Shown here one piece after another: positions 19,066 to 28,459 of a DNA stretch of 64,000 nt (the first letter of the stretch is position 1; every line of letters starts with the position of its first letter). Source of the stretch: Cyclobacterium lianum (GTDB taxonomy: Bacteria; Bacteroidota; Bacteroidia; Cytophagales; Cyclobacteriaceae); the NCBI RefSeq assembly GCF_900143075.1, contig NZ_FRCY01000004.1:124001-188000 (forward strand), given 5' to 3'. The notes under the pieces were generated by a model that saw only the letters and a program-made list of their open reading frames with translations, did not search any database and was not told the origin of the DNA. The position numbers and the translations under genes are program-made.

Positions 19066-19074
19066 GGATCTCAC

Positions 19075-20028
19075 TTAGTCCACCCGAATGATAAAAGTAA
19101 TTCGTCCGGTAGAATATTCCGCGGTAGGATTACCACTTTGCCGTTTGAATGAAAGCCTGTTTACCACCGTTCGGTAATAATTTAACACCTCATTACTTAC
19201 GTTATATTCCAAAGGTATGGCTTGTACAATCCGTCCGTTGTCATTTACCGTAATCCGAAATACGATCTTCCCGTTTCTGTTGGAGACGTTATCCTGGATA
19301 TTAGGCCTGGAAGCAAAATCCCAACCCGCCAGATCCAGGTTGTAGCCCGAGCCATCACCCGTATTGCCACTTCCGGATTGCAAAATGGAGCGCCCATCAA
19401 CAGTTCCCTGAGGATTTCCTTCGTCCCCCTGCTGATTGCTTGTGCCCTGCTGACTGCCAGAGGCCGGTTGGTTGGAGCTGCCCTTGGTACCCCCGGCGCC
19501 AAAAATGGCTCTGGGATCCACTGTAGGTTTCTTTTCTTCCACCTTTTCCGGAGCAGGTTGTTCCTTTACCGGATTCTCCCTGGATTCAGACGGCTTTTCC
19601 GTCTTTTTCTCAGTTGTTTCCCTGGCTCTTTCCGGTTGTTTCTCCGCCTTCACAGGACTTGGTACATTTGATTGTGCCTGTATTTCGGGCTGACTTGTGG
19701 CAGGCTTGCTTTCAGAAGGGTTGCTTTGTGGTGGACTCGCAGGTGTAATGTTTTCGGTGGGTTGGGGGGCCGGCTCACCCGGAGCTGCTGCCTCGGCGGC
19801 GGGTTCCTGGCTGGTAGACGGAGCAGTTGTGGTCTGATTTTCACCGCTACCCACATCGGTGAAACCCAAATTTAATTCCAGGCCAAACTGGGACATGGGA
19901 GGAACAGGCGGCTTCCATACCACAATAAAATAGATAGCAGCCAATATCAGTACATTAGTAATAAACGTAATGATAATGGCCTTTTTCTTGGTATTCTCCT
20001 GTTCCCTTTGGTCTTCCCAGACTTCCAT
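19075..20028 (-). CDS. TonB-like energy transducer
   Basis: This 317-aa protein has a single N-terminal membrane anchor (AIIITFITNVLILAAIYFIV), a long Pro-, Glu- and Ser-rich periplasmic spacer (about residues 60-220) and a C-terminal TonB-like fold (GKIVFRITVNDNGRIVQAIP). That is the classical TonB plan: the anchor contacts ExbB/ExbD and the C terminus touches TonB boxes of outer-membrane receptors. It follows exbD by three bases. The C-terminal domain is short and divergent, so a TolA-like role is an alternative. Confidence 0.82.
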   Translation of the reverse strand: MEVWEDQREQENTKKKAIIITFITNVLILAAIYFIVVWKPPVPPMSQFGLELNLGFTDVGSGENQTTTAPSTSQEPAAEAAAPGEPAPQPTENITPASPPQSNPSESKPATSQPEIQAQSNVPSPVKAEKQPERARETTEKKTEKPSESRENPVKEQPAPEKVEEKKPTVDPRAIFGAGGTKGSSNQPASGSQQGTSNQQGDEGNPQGTVDGRSILQSGSGNTGDGSGYNLDLAGWDFASRPNIQDNVSNRNGKIVFRITVNDNGRIVQAIPLEYNVSNEVLNYYRTVVNRLSFKRQSGNPTAEYSTGRITFIIRVD

Positions 20029-20031
20029 AGC

Positions 20032-20424
20032 TCATTTAAATGGTTGCGTTGCGATGGTCACATTGGCTTCCAGAGAGGCCGCAATGCCCCCTATCTCTAC
20101 CAGATATTCCACCGGAACTTCCTTATCAATATGCAAAACTACATATCCTTTATTTTGACTCAATAACGTAGCCAGCTCATTTTTAATTTCATTTCTGCTG
20201 ACTTGCCGGTCGTTTACCGCATATCTCAGATCCTTGGTGATGCTAACCGTGATCTCCTGCATCACGATATCCGAACTTTCGCTTGAGGGAAGGTTTACCG
20301 GCAACCCGGAGGGGGTGATGAAGGAAGAGGTAAGCATAAAAAATATCAGCAGAAGGAAAATAATATCCGTCATGGAGGACATGCTAAACGCTGCTTCTAT
20401 CTTATTTTTTGATTGCAATGCCAT
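20032..20424 (-). CDS. exbD: ExbD/TolR-family biopolymer transport protein
   Basis: This 130-aa protein has one transmembrane helix with the essential membrane Asp in MTDIIFLLLIFFMLTSSF, preceded by a short cytoplasmic segment and followed by a small periplasmic domain. ExbD works with ExbB as a proton-driven stator that energises TonB. It lies one base from exbB and three bases from the TonB-like gene, so the three form one operon. Confidence 0.93.
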   Translation of the reverse strand: MALQSKNKIEAAFSMSSMTDIIFLLLIFFMLTSSFITPSGLPVNLPSSESSDIVMQEITVSITKDLRYAVNDRQVSRNEIKNELATLLSQNKGYVVLHIDKEVPVEYLVEIGGIAASLEANVTIATQPFK

Positions 20425-20425
20425 A

Positions 20426-21127
20426 TTATTTCTTATCCTGAAGTAAGTCGATAAACTCTATGGTCGTGTATTCCATATTGTGAATCAGTTTAGACACCTG
20501 GGTGACCAGGTAGTTGTAGCCCAGGTAAGCGACAATGCCGACGACCAGGCCGGTAGCCGTAGTAATCATGGCCTCATAAATCCCCGTGGACAACAGCTTG
20601 GGGGATACCATACCTTCCTCCTGGGCTACGCCAATAAATGCCCGGATCATACCGGCAACAGTACCCAAAAAACCGATCATGGGGGCAGCACCAGATACGG
20701 TGGCTAGCAAGCCCAGGTTTTTTTCCAACTTGTATATTTCTATTTTTCCTACATTTTCTATGGCCACTTCTATGTTCTTTAACGGACTTCCTATCCGCTC
20801 CAGGCCCTTCGCTATCATGTGGGCCACTGGTGTTTCTTCGCCCTGGCAAACCATTTTTGCCTGCTCGATATTTCCACTCTGCACCATCATTTTGACCTGA
20901 TCGATCATGCCTTTGGGCGTTTTAGAGGCCTTTTTGAGGGTCAGGATGCGCTCTACAAAAATAAAGATGGCCAGGATAAACAAAAGATATAAGGGGATCA
21001 TCATGTAGCCTCCTTTTATCAATAATTCCAATAAGCCAATATCTGAGGATCCGGCTCCTTCCATAAGGGCAAGGGAATCCACAGTTTGCTGTCCGTCAGT
21101 TGTCGACAAAGTTTGTAATAAGATCAT
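20426..21127 (-). CDS. exbB: ExbB/TolQ/MotA-family proton channel protein
   Basis: This 233-aa protein has the three-helix ExbB plan: a helix at about 35-58 (YMMIPLYLLFILAIFIFVERIL) and a helical pair near 140-200 with LLATVSGAAPMIGFLGTVAGM and STGIYEAMITTATGLVVGI, which hold the conserved Thr residues of the proton path. It forms the proton-conducting ring around ExbD. The N terminus (MILLQTLSTTDGQQTV) is longer than in minimal ExbB proteins. It sits between the SPOR-domain gene and exbD with one-base gaps. Confidence 0.92.
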   Translation of the reverse strand: MILLQTLSTTDGQQTVDSLALMEGAGSSDIGLLELLIKGGYMMIPLYLLFILAIFIFVERILTLKKASKTPKGMIDQVKMMVQSGNIEQAKMVCQGEETPVAHMIAKGLERIGSPLKNIEVAIENVGKIEIYKLEKNLGLLATVSGAAPMIGFLGTVAGMIRAFIGVAQEEGMVSPKLLSTGIYEAMITTATGLVVGIVAYLGYNYLVTQVSKLIHNMEYTTIEFIDLLQDKK

Positions 21128-21128
21128 A

Positions 21129-21800
21129 TTAGTATTTCAAAACCCATAAGTTTTCTTCGTAATCGTTTTGAGCAGTGTTCATCGCTTCCAACGCCAAATC
21201 CAGGTTCTCAAATTGTCCGACCGCCAGCCTGTAGAAATGGATGTCGCCGTAAGGATGAACCAAAAACGTATTTTTACCGGAATTATTGAGTCGGTTGGAG
21301 TAATCTCTGGCCAGGTCGTCGTCTATAAAACTCCCTACTACCAGAAAATACCTCGAAGACTCTGCTCTTCCGTCTATTTCGGTAAGTGAGGGAGCGGGAG
21401 CATCTTCTGCTGCTTCAGGTACGGTGGGTACCGGCTCCGGAACAGGCTCCGGGTCTGGCGTTTCCAGGACCGGATCTGGCTCATCTTCAGCAGTGGTACC
21501 AACCGTTTCTTGCTTAAAATTGTCCATCCAGCCAAAGTGATAAACACCATATCCCACCAGCAAAATAAAAAGCAGGATAAATAAAATCACCCAATTCGTT
21601 CGGTCTTTCTTTTTTTCGGGTTCCGGACTTGAATCCTTTTCCCTGACCGGTTCCGGAGCACTGACTTCCGCCACCGGACTTGACTGGCCCGCGGATGCCG
21701 AACTGCTGCTCTGCAGCGGACTGATGTTTACCGGGGGCAGCCCAAAGTCCTCATCATTATCTGATTGGCTGTTATGATCCTTAGATTTATTTTCAGACAT
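21129..21800 (-). CDS. single-pass membrane protein with SPOR domain
   Basis: This 223-aa protein has a charged cytoplasmic N terminus, one membrane helix (TNWVILFILLFILLVGYGVYHF), a Pro/Glu-rich linker and a C-terminal SPOR domain (about 150-223; SSRYFLVVGSFIDDDLARDY, FYRLAVGQFENLDLA). SPOR domains bind denuded glycan strands in septal peptidoglycan. It heads the exbB-exbD-tonB run with a one-base gap to exbB, which suggests coupling of the energised complex to the cell wall or division site, as for Tol-Pal. Confidence 0.88.
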   Translation of the reverse strand: MSENKSKDHNSQSDNDEDFGLPPVNISPLQSSSSASAGQSSPVAEVSAPEPVREKDSSPEPEKKKDRTNWVILFILLFILLVGYGVYHFGWMDNFKQETVGTTAEDEPDPVLETPDPEPVPEPVPTVPEAAEDAPAPSLTEIDGRAESSRYFLVVGSFIDDDLARDYSNRLNNSGKNTFLVHPYGDIHFYRLAVGQFENLDLALEAMNTAQNDYEENLWVLKY

Positions 21801-21927
21801 CTCAAAAATGGTTGATTTAATCCACTAAGCTAAAGTAAAAGCATCAATTCGCCAATACTGCCTTGAATAATTACCAGATTTATCGCCACTGGCAAAGGAG
21901 TCTTCTGGGCTGAACTTTCCCAGTTTA

Positions 21928-23610
21928 TTAAAACTTAAACCCAATTCCACCAATCACTTGTATGGATCTTACGGGGTAATAATTGAATCTTTCATAGGAT
22001 TGATTCAACAGGTTGTTTCCCTGCAAAAAGGCGGAGAATTTTTCGGTAAATGCATAATCCACACTCAGGTGCAGATCCAATATGGGACTTAGCTTTCTCT
22101 GACTGTCCGAGGCCAGGTTGATTGCCTGGATACCTCCGAGAGCGTGCATATTGGCGTGAATGGTCCACTTCGGATCGGGCGTGAAAGTATTGTTGATGTG
22201 GATTTCCCATTCCGGCCGATGCCAGGCGGAGTTGATCTCATCCAGGGTATATTGAAAGTATTGGGCGCTGGCCTGAAGCTGATAAAACTGCTCAAACTTA
22301 TAATCCAACGTAGCGTGGTATTCCATTACTCTGGTGTTGTTGTCATAAATTAGCTGGAAGCGGGTACTATCTGCCATATTGTTGCCGTAAAAATGCATGT
22401 TGGTGTAATCCCCATAGCGCAACCCTACCTCGTAATTCGTTTCCCCATTTATCTTTCCAGAGATCCCTGCATCAACCAGATAGTTTTGTACCGTATTTCT
22501 GAGCTGATCGGATGGACCCAGAAACGGGTTTTCCATCACAAAGTCATAGTAGGTATTTCTTTTTACGTCCCCTTCATATCTGGCGTAGGCACCAATTTGG
22601 GGCACCACATGGTAGGACAAAAATGCCGAAGGAAACACGTAGAACTCTTTTAATTTATTGGGGACAATATCATTTTCATGAATTACATTGGCACCGACTT
22701 CTACATGCAGCCCGTCCTTGGTGTATTGTGCATAGGGATGCAATTTGAAATAATTCCTGTTGATCGCCTCGTAGTTCTGGTCCGAGGGAGAGGTGAATGC
22801 CAGCCTGGAATCAATGCCACCCTTCAGGTTTTCACTGGCCCTGAAAAGTGCCCTGACCTTCACCAAAGCTTCGCTTTCTCTGGCTGCGTATCTGTCATTA
22901 AACAATCGCAGAGAAAGGCTCGCTCCATAATCAAAGGGTTCTGACCGATCGATACGCTTTATTCCCAACCTGGTCTTTAAGGTATTGAAGACCTGCCGGA
23001 TACTGTCCTGAGGTACGGAAATTTCCGGATCGGGAGTATAGCCATAGAAATGATACATGTCCCTCTCAAAATCCAGGTTACCATATAGCTCCAGAAAATC
23101 CCGGAACAAACTTCCGCTCAATCCCACCTCCGTATGGTCCTCTGCAGAATTTGATCCGTCTACCGGACCGGTATAAAAGCCCTGATGCTTCAAATGCAGG
23201 CCATATGTTTTTTCAGAATCCGGCAAATGATGGTAATCCAGGTGTATCAGGGGCGAGGAATAATTTCCAAATCCCAGTTTGGCATTGCCAGGCGTTTGGC
23301 CATAGGCAGGGCGGGGAAATGGCTTCTGGTAGGCCTGCGTCTCCAGCACAACTGGCTCCAGGGGCACAAAAAAATCTTTTACCTGGTAGCTGAAACTTGT
23401 AGTTGCTGCTACAGGCGGCAAAGAAGGGCTTTTTTCAAACACCCGGGATTGCCGGGGCAAACTCAAAACACGGTCTTTCCTAATAATAAATTCAGTATCT
23501 CTGATCTCTCCCCTGCCGGGTTCCTGTTGATCCTGAGCCTGTATCGGGCAGGAAGCCAGCATTCCCAACAGGCTGCATCCCACTACAAAAAGTGCTTTTA
23601 TCTGGTTCAT
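21928..23610 (-). CDS. outer-membrane TonB-receptor-like barrel without plug
   Basis: This 560-aa protein has a signal peptide (ALFVVGCSLLGMLASCPIQA) and a body of alternating amphipathic strands ending in GGIGFKF, a typical terminal strand for BAM-inserted barrels. It resembles the barrel half of TonB-dependent receptors, but no plug domain is evident. Its start overlaps the stop of the upstream giant TPR gene by four bases, and an ExbB-ExbD-TonB set follows downstream. A role in envelope transport or assembly with those neighbours is inferred. Confidence 0.8.
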   Translation of the reverse strand: MNQIKALFVVGCSLLGMLASCPIQAQDQQEPGRGEIRDTEFIIRKDRVLSLPRQSRVFEKSPSLPPVAATTSFSYQVKDFFVPLEPVVLETQAYQKPFPRPAYGQTPGNAKLGFGNYSSPLIHLDYHHLPDSEKTYGLHLKHQGFYTGPVDGSNSAEDHTEVGLSGSLFRDFLELYGNLDFERDMYHFYGYTPDPEISVPQDSIRQVFNTLKTRLGIKRIDRSEPFDYGASLSLRLFNDRYAARESEALVKVRALFRASENLKGGIDSRLAFTSPSDQNYEAINRNYFKLHPYAQYTKDGLHVEVGANVIHENDIVPNKLKEFYVFPSAFLSYHVVPQIGAYARYEGDVKRNTYYDFVMENPFLGPSDQLRNTVQNYLVDAGISGKINGETNYEVGLRYGDYTNMHFYGNNMADSTRFQLIYDNNTRVMEYHATLDYKFEQFYQLQASAQYFQYTLDEINSAWHRPEWEIHINNTFTPDPKWTIHANMHALGGIQAINLASDSQRKLSPILDLHLSVDYAFTEKFSAFLQGNNLLNQSYERFNYYPVRSIQVIGGIGFKF

Positions 23611-26600
23611 TCTCCTGTTGTGTCGATAGTTTGCAATAATTCTTCTGCTTCCTGCCTTACCGTTGCATCTGCAGAATTCTCTATAATTGATTCCAAAGTA
23701 GCCTTGGCCTGGAAGGTCTCTTCCATGGCCAGGTAATTTCTGGCAAGTTGGACAAACTGCTTACCATACCAGTAATCGTACTGGCTGAAAGGTTGCGATT
23801 TTTCAAAAATTAACTCGTTGGATGCCGCATACTGGCCCAAATCAGTTTTCATGCGGGCAAGTTCGAACAATGCCTCTGCTCCCTGAATGGTTTTGTAATT
23901 GGCCACCAGCGTCTCATAGGCGGCTGTGGCGCGAGAATTGTTGTTGATGGCCTGCAGCGATTTGCCTTTGATCAACAAGGCATTGGGTTCCGCATCAGGC
24001 GTGATGTTGCCGAGTTCAAGGATTTTATCCGCGTTCTCAATGGCTTTTTGGTGACTATCCGTTTCATAATGGGCGAGCATCAAACCAAAATACGCTTCGT
24101 ATTCTTCTGCCTTACTTCTCGCATTTTCGGCGGTGAATTCAAAATAAGGAATGGATTTGGCAAAATTGCCCCGCTCAAACTCTATCGTAGCAATTTTCTG
24201 GAAAACCCTGTTTTTCAAATTGACATCTGTGGTGTTTTCCAGTTCATAATACAGGGAAAGGGCTTTGTCTACATTTTCCGTTCTCAAATAAGCGTCACCG
24301 AGATAATATTTGGCTTCCGGAGTCTGGGGAGCCTGTGGATAATTTCTGATGAAGCCCTCCAAAGCTTTGATTGCCTCGTTGTAGGATTGGTTGAATACAA
24401 GGCTTTTTGCGGCCTCAAATTCCACATTCTGGAGGTTGGTACTGCCCGGATTGGATGAGCGGTACTCAGCCAGGTAAGATGAAAATTCTCCTGACCGGCC
24501 TTGCAGGGACAGGCTTTCCTGGAGCCCTACCAAAGCTGCCTCACCATTGCTGGCATTGGGAAATTGATCCAATATTTGCTTGTAGTCTTCAATGGCCTTA
24601 TCGTATTCTTTTAGGGAGTAGTTGGCTACTGCCCTCCCTTCCAGTGCAAAAGGGATAAAGGGACTGTTTGGTTTGGCCGAAATCAACCTGGAAAAGACCT
24701 CCCTGCCCTGACTGTAGCCCAGGTCCTCCATGTGAATCTGAGCCTTCTGGAATACCGCATCTTCCCAATACAAGCTATTGGGATAGTTGTTGATCACCTG
24801 ATCCAACTGCCGGATGGCTGTACTGTTGTCATTTTGAAAATTGGCCACTACCCCACTCCTGAAATAGGCATAATCGCTATATGGGTTGTCTTCACTGATG
24901 GCTCTCCTGAATGTGGCTGCGGCTGCATCAAATTTCTTCTGGACATAATAGGTATCGCCCAATCTCAGTAATGCGTCATCATAATGCTGCTTGTCAGTTG
25001 CATTCCGGAGTTTATCGGTATAGGTTTTAAACTGGTTTTCGGCTTTTTCGTACTGGCCCTTGTTGAAGTAAGCATATCCCAGACCATAATGTGCTTTGAT
25101 CAGACTTGGATCATTTGCCGGGGGCCTCATCGCCAATAGCCGTTCAAAAGCCTGTATAGCCGCATCCGGCTTGTCCTCGATGGCATTCATTTCGCCTTTC
25201 CAATACTGGGCCTGATAGAGCAAAGACTTGTCCATCGGATATCTCATCGACTTGTTCAGGTGATCCAGCGTTCCGTTGTAGTTGTTGCTACGCATGTAGG
25301 TCATCGCCTGATAAAAGGCCACCTTCTGGTAAGCAGCCTTAATGCGATCGGAGGGTTGCTGCATGCCTTCGATATGAGAAATGGCCCGCAGATAATTGCT
25401 GGTATTGATCAGGGCATCACTGAGCAAATTTTCGGCTTCATTTACCTTCTCTCCTGCCGGATATTGGTCCAGGTAATTGTCCAGGGCAGACACTGCCTCC
25501 TGAAATTTACCCATTTCCAGATTCACTTTGGCGTAGTTGAACAAAGCCTCCTCCTTGATACCTGGCTTAAAATCCATTTTGTAGGCAGAACTAAAGCTAT
25601 TTGAAGCAAAAGGTAGATTCCCCTGCTGAATATAGGAATGACCCAGAAAATAGCTGGATACCTGCCCCAGCGCATCGCTGACCAGCGCTACTTCCTTGAA
25701 AAAATTGCTGGAAGCGTCATATTTTGCGCTTTCATAATTGGCTACCCCCGCCTTGTATTTCTGATCACGGGACAATTCCCCTTTATTTTCTGTCAGGAAA
25801 GCCTGGTAATGAAATGCGGCCTGAGAAAAGTCTGGTTGATCATAATAGGCTTCGGCCAGCAGCAAGTGGATCTGTGCCTTATTTTCCAGTCCTGCCTTGT
25901 TGGTCAGTGGGGCGGCATAGGCGATCAGGCTATCGAGCTTGTTTTGCTGATAGTATAAGGCGGCCAGCATGTAGGGGACCTTCAGGCTAAACTCGGATGA
26001 TTTTTCTGCCTGCTTAAAATCTGCTACCGCCTGGCCAAATTCATTCTGCTTAAATGCACTATACCCTGCGTAATAGTAGGAGCCAGCCAGGAAAGGGCCC
26101 CGGTATCTTTTTGCCCTGTCAAAATAATACCTGGCTTGCTTGTAGTTTTTTAATTGAAAATAACTGTAACCTTGTTTGAAAAGATACTCCGGATGTTTTT
26201 CTTCCGCCAGCGGCACATTTTGAAGCATGTTGAAATTTTCGATGGCCTTGCGGTAATTCCTTCCTGCCAAAAAGTAGTTGCCCAATTCCCAGGAGGCATC
26301 ATGGCTCAACGGATGGCCTGGATGATCCAAAATGAAGGCTTCCAACACGGTAGGGCCTTCGGGAAAATCACCCCGCAGTGCCGCAAGCGCGGTGTAATAA
26401 GCCACCTGAGCTGAGCCCGCATCATTTTCATTATTGACCTCAATTTTCTCAAAAGCTTCTCTGGACGCAGCAAACTGATCCTTTCGGAATAAATCCAATG
26501 CATCCTGAAAACCGGAGGCCATATGCTGCTGGTGCTGTGTAAACTGGCCTTTGGATTCTGAAAAAACCACAGTGGCAAGCACCGAAAGTAAAATGACTTT

Positions 26601-26615
26601 TTTTAGGCAACTCAT
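23607..26615 (-). CDS. 1002-aa exported TPR repeat protein
   Basis: This long protein has an N-terminal signal peptide (VILLSVLATVVFSESKG) and is made almost wholly of TPR-like helical pairs, for example ALDLFRKDQFAASREAFEKI, AIENFNMLQNVPL, AENQFKTYTDKLRNAT, AIEDYKQILDQFPNASNGEA and ALSLYYELENTTDVNLK. Repeats with NxP ends resemble outer-membrane lipoprotein assembly TPRs such as YbgF/CpoB and BamD. It overlaps the next gene, an outer-membrane barrel, by four bases and is followed by an ExbB/ExbD/TonB set. I infer a periplasmic scaffold. Confidence 0.85.
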   Translation of the reverse strand: MSCLKKVILLSVLATVVFSESKGQFTQHQQHMASGFQDALDLFRKDQFAASREAFEKIEVNNENDAGSAQVAYYTALAALRGDFPEGPTVLEAFILDHPGHPLSHDASWELGNYFLAGRNYRKAIENFNMLQNVPLAEEKHPEYLFKQGYSYFQLKNYKQARYYFDRAKRYRGPFLAGSYYYAGYSAFKQNEFGQAVADFKQAEKSSEFSLKVPYMLAALYYQQNKLDSLIAYAAPLTNKAGLENKAQIHLLLAEAYYDQPDFSQAAFHYQAFLTENKGELSRDQKYKAGVANYESAKYDASSNFFKEVALVSDALGQVSSYFLGHSYIQQGNLPFASNSFSSAYKMDFKPGIKEEALFNYAKVNLEMGKFQEAVSALDNYLDQYPAGEKVNEAENLLSDALINTSNYLRAISHIEGMQQPSDRIKAAYQKVAFYQAMTYMRSNNYNGTLDHLNKSMRYPMDKSLLYQAQYWKGEMNAIEDKPDAAIQAFERLLAMRPPANDPSLIKAHYGLGYAYFNKGQYEKAENQFKTYTDKLRNATDKQHYDDALLRLGDTYYVQKKFDAAAATFRRAISEDNPYSDYAYFRSGVVANFQNDNSTAIRQLDQVINNYPNSLYWEDAVFQKAQIHMEDLGYSQGREVFSRLISAKPNSPFIPFALEGRAVANYSLKEYDKAIEDYKQILDQFPNASNGEAALVGLQESLSLQGRSGEFSSYLAEYRSSNPGSTNLQNVEFEAAKSLVFNQSYNEAIKALEGFIRNYPQAPQTPEAKYYLGDAYLRTENVDKALSLYYELENTTDVNLKNRVFQKIATIEFERGNFAKSIPYFEFTAENARSKAEEYEAYFGLMLAHYETDSHQKAIENADKILELGNITPDAEPNALLIKGKSLQAINNNSRATAAYETLVANYKTIQGAEALFELARMKTDLGQYAASNELIFEKSQPFSQYDYWYGKQFVQLARNYLAMEETFQAKATLESIIENSADATVRQEAEELLQTIDTTGE

Positions 26616-26620
26616 CCGCG

Positions 26621-27643
26621 TTAATGAAGAATTTTAAAAATTAGTTCTTTAAGTATCTGGCTTTCTTCCATATTATTTGCTGTCACTCCCTTTGAACGTA
26701 AATCTGCTTCTCTCAGGTATCCGATGATATCAATAATCTTGCCTAAAGGGTAATTTTTTCCTGCTGTTATGTATTCTTTGATAAAATACGGGTTGACCTT
26801 GAGCAATCCTGCCAATTCCCTTTCTCCCAGGTTCTGGTTGGTTTTGAGGAGTAGCAGCCGGGTAAAATGGGTATAAAGCAAGTATAAAAGCGGAATCAGG
26901 GGGTGAGCTTTGGGATTCTGGGCAAAATACCGGATGATGGTATTGGCATTTCTTACATCTTTGTAGCTAAGTGATTTGGTCAGCTCAAAATTATTATAAT
27001 CCTTACTGATGCCGATATACCGTTGAATATGGGAGGAGTCAATCTGCACAGGCTCGTCGAAATTGATCAGCATTTTATCAATTTCGTTGGTCAATACCTC
27101 CATATTGTTTCCGATTGATTCCGCCAGTACCTGGCAGGCTCTGGCTTCGATGGTAAAGCCTTTTGACTGAACATATTTATCTATATATGGTCCCAGCTTG
27201 TATTCCTGGATTTTATCGGATTTTACCAATACGGCCTTTTTATCCAGTTCTTTCGCCAGCGCCTTCCGGCCATCCAGCAATTTGTATTTGTAGGCAAAAA
27301 CCAGAATGGTGCTGGGTAACGGGTTTTGAATGTAGGAAATGAGCTGCTGTATCCCCTTTTCTTTGCTTAAATCCTGCACATACTGGGCCTCCTTTACCAA
27401 TACGACCTGCCTCTCTGCCATCATGGGGAAGCGTTTGGCATGGGTAAGGATCGCTTCCATGCTGGTATCCTTTCCGTATACTATGGTTTGATTGAAGCCC
27501 CTATCCTGCGGCGGGAGGGCATTATTTTCAATAAAATCAGTAATTTTGTCTATAAAATAGGGCTCCTCTCCCTGAAGAAAATATATGGGGGCAAATTTAT
27601 TTCCTTCCAGATCTTTGAGAACACTTTCGGGATTACTCGGCAT
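26621..27643 (-). CDS. holA: DNA polymerase III delta subunit
   Basis: HolA is the clamp-loader subunit that opens the beta sliding clamp. I chose the ATG at 27643 (MPSNPESVLKDLEG); the open frame runs to 27718, but the extra 25 residues lack family similarity and overlap a good promoter element. Family segments include APIYFLQGEEPYFID, AERQVVLVKEAQ, the domain II segment ILVFAYKYKLLDGRKALAKE and the C-terminal READLRSKGV. It ends five bases before the giant TPR gene. Confidence 0.88.
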   Translation of the reverse strand: MPSNPESVLKDLEGNKFAPIYFLQGEEPYFIDKITDFIENNALPPQDRGFNQTIVYGKDTSMEAILTHAKRFPMMAERQVVLVKEAQYVQDLSKEKGIQQLISYIQNPLPSTILVFAYKYKLLDGRKALAKELDKKAVLVKSDKIQEYKLGPYIDKYVQSKGFTIEARACQVLAESIGNNMEVLTNEIDKMLINFDEPVQIDSSHIQRYIGISKDYNNFELTKSLSYKDVRNANTIIRYFAQNPKAHPLIPLLYLLYTHFTRLLLLKTNQNLGERELAGLLKVNPYFIKEYITAGKNYPLGKIIDIIGYLREADLRSKGVTANNMEESQILKELIFKILH

Positions 27644-27673
27644 ACCTGATTTAAAAATATCGCTTTGAGAGTT

Positions 27674-27681
27674 CAAATATA
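27674..27681 (-). promoter_or_regulatory. Bacteroidota -7 element upstream of holA
   Basis: On the minus strand this reads TATATTTG, a match to TAnnTTTG, ending 31 bases before the chosen holA ATG. It supports the shorter holA start, because the longer frame would begin upstream of the transcription start. No clear -33 element is seen. Confidence 0.45.
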
Positions 27682-27763
27682 GAAAGAATAAAGAATTTAC
27701 CAGACTGACGGGAAACAATACCCTGATAAATTTTGTATGTATAATAGGTCAAAAAAATAAAAA

Positions 27764-28459
27764 GTGGAAAAGCTGGAAAAAGGAATAGCATTGTATAAAG
27801 AGGGTAAATTTGAGGAGGCTTTGCTGGTCTTTGAGGCCCTGGTCAGCGCGGATGGACCTAAACCAGGCTACCTGCATTACCGGGCCCGGATCCAATCCCG
27901 GCTGGGTGCCCTGGATGCTGCCATAAGCGATTTTGATGAGCTGATCGCACTTGAGCCCTTCAATACCACCTTCATCAGTGATCGGGCAGTGGTGCTACAT
28001 CTTCTGAAAAGAAATGAGGAAGCCATGGAGGCCTTTGATCAGGCGCTGAATCTCGACCCGAAAAATCCCTATCGCTATTCCAGCAGGGCCTACTTTAAGG
28101 ACAGAATCGGAGATCTGAAGGGGGCTATTGAAGACTACGAAAGCGCCATTGCACTGGACCCGGAAGACGCCATCGCCTACAACAACAAAGGGCTCGTAGA
28201 AGAAAAACTGGGATATCAGCAGAAGTCCAGGAAGAGCTTCTCAGAAGCTGACCGGCTGAGTGGGTACAGCAAATCTGACCCACATTATTCTAACGGAACA
28301 GAAAAACGACCACCGCTGGAACCAAACTATATACAGGAGGATGAGAAAAAGCCCATGAGTCTGGGGCATTACTTTTCGGTGATATCCGACCTTTTTACGA
28401 AACAATCCACCAGGGTCGAATTCGCTCAATTCCTGCGTTCAAAATTCAAAAGGTCTTGA
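27764..28459 (+). CDS. cytoplasmic TPR protein with GTG start
   Basis: This 231-aa protein starts at a GTG (EKLEKGIALYKEGKFEEALL) and contains about four consecutive TPR units up to residue 165 (AISDFDELIALEPFNTTFIS, AMEAFDQALNLDPKNPYRY, AIEDYESAIALDPEDAIAY). The C terminus is helical and charged. There is no signal peptide, so it should be cytoplasmic. It is divergent from holA, and its 3' end overlaps the convergent Usp gene by 14 bases. A protein-contact role is all that can be inferred. Confidence 0.85.
   Translation: MEKLEKGIALYKEGKFEEALLVFEALVSADGPKPGYLHYRARIQSRLGALDAAISDFDELIALEPFNTTFISDRAVVLHLLKRNEEAMEAFDQALNLDPKNPYRYSSRAYFKDRIGDLKGAIEDYESAIALDPEDAIAYNNKGLVEEKLGYQQKSRKSFSEADRLSGYSKSDPHYSNGTEKRPPLEPNYIQEDEKKPMSLGHYFSVISDLFTKQSTRVEFAQFLRSKFKRS

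Noticed and set aside
27644-27718. 25-residue N-terminal extension of holA
   Set aside because: It has no family similarity and spans a -7 promoter element, so the start at 27643 is preferred.
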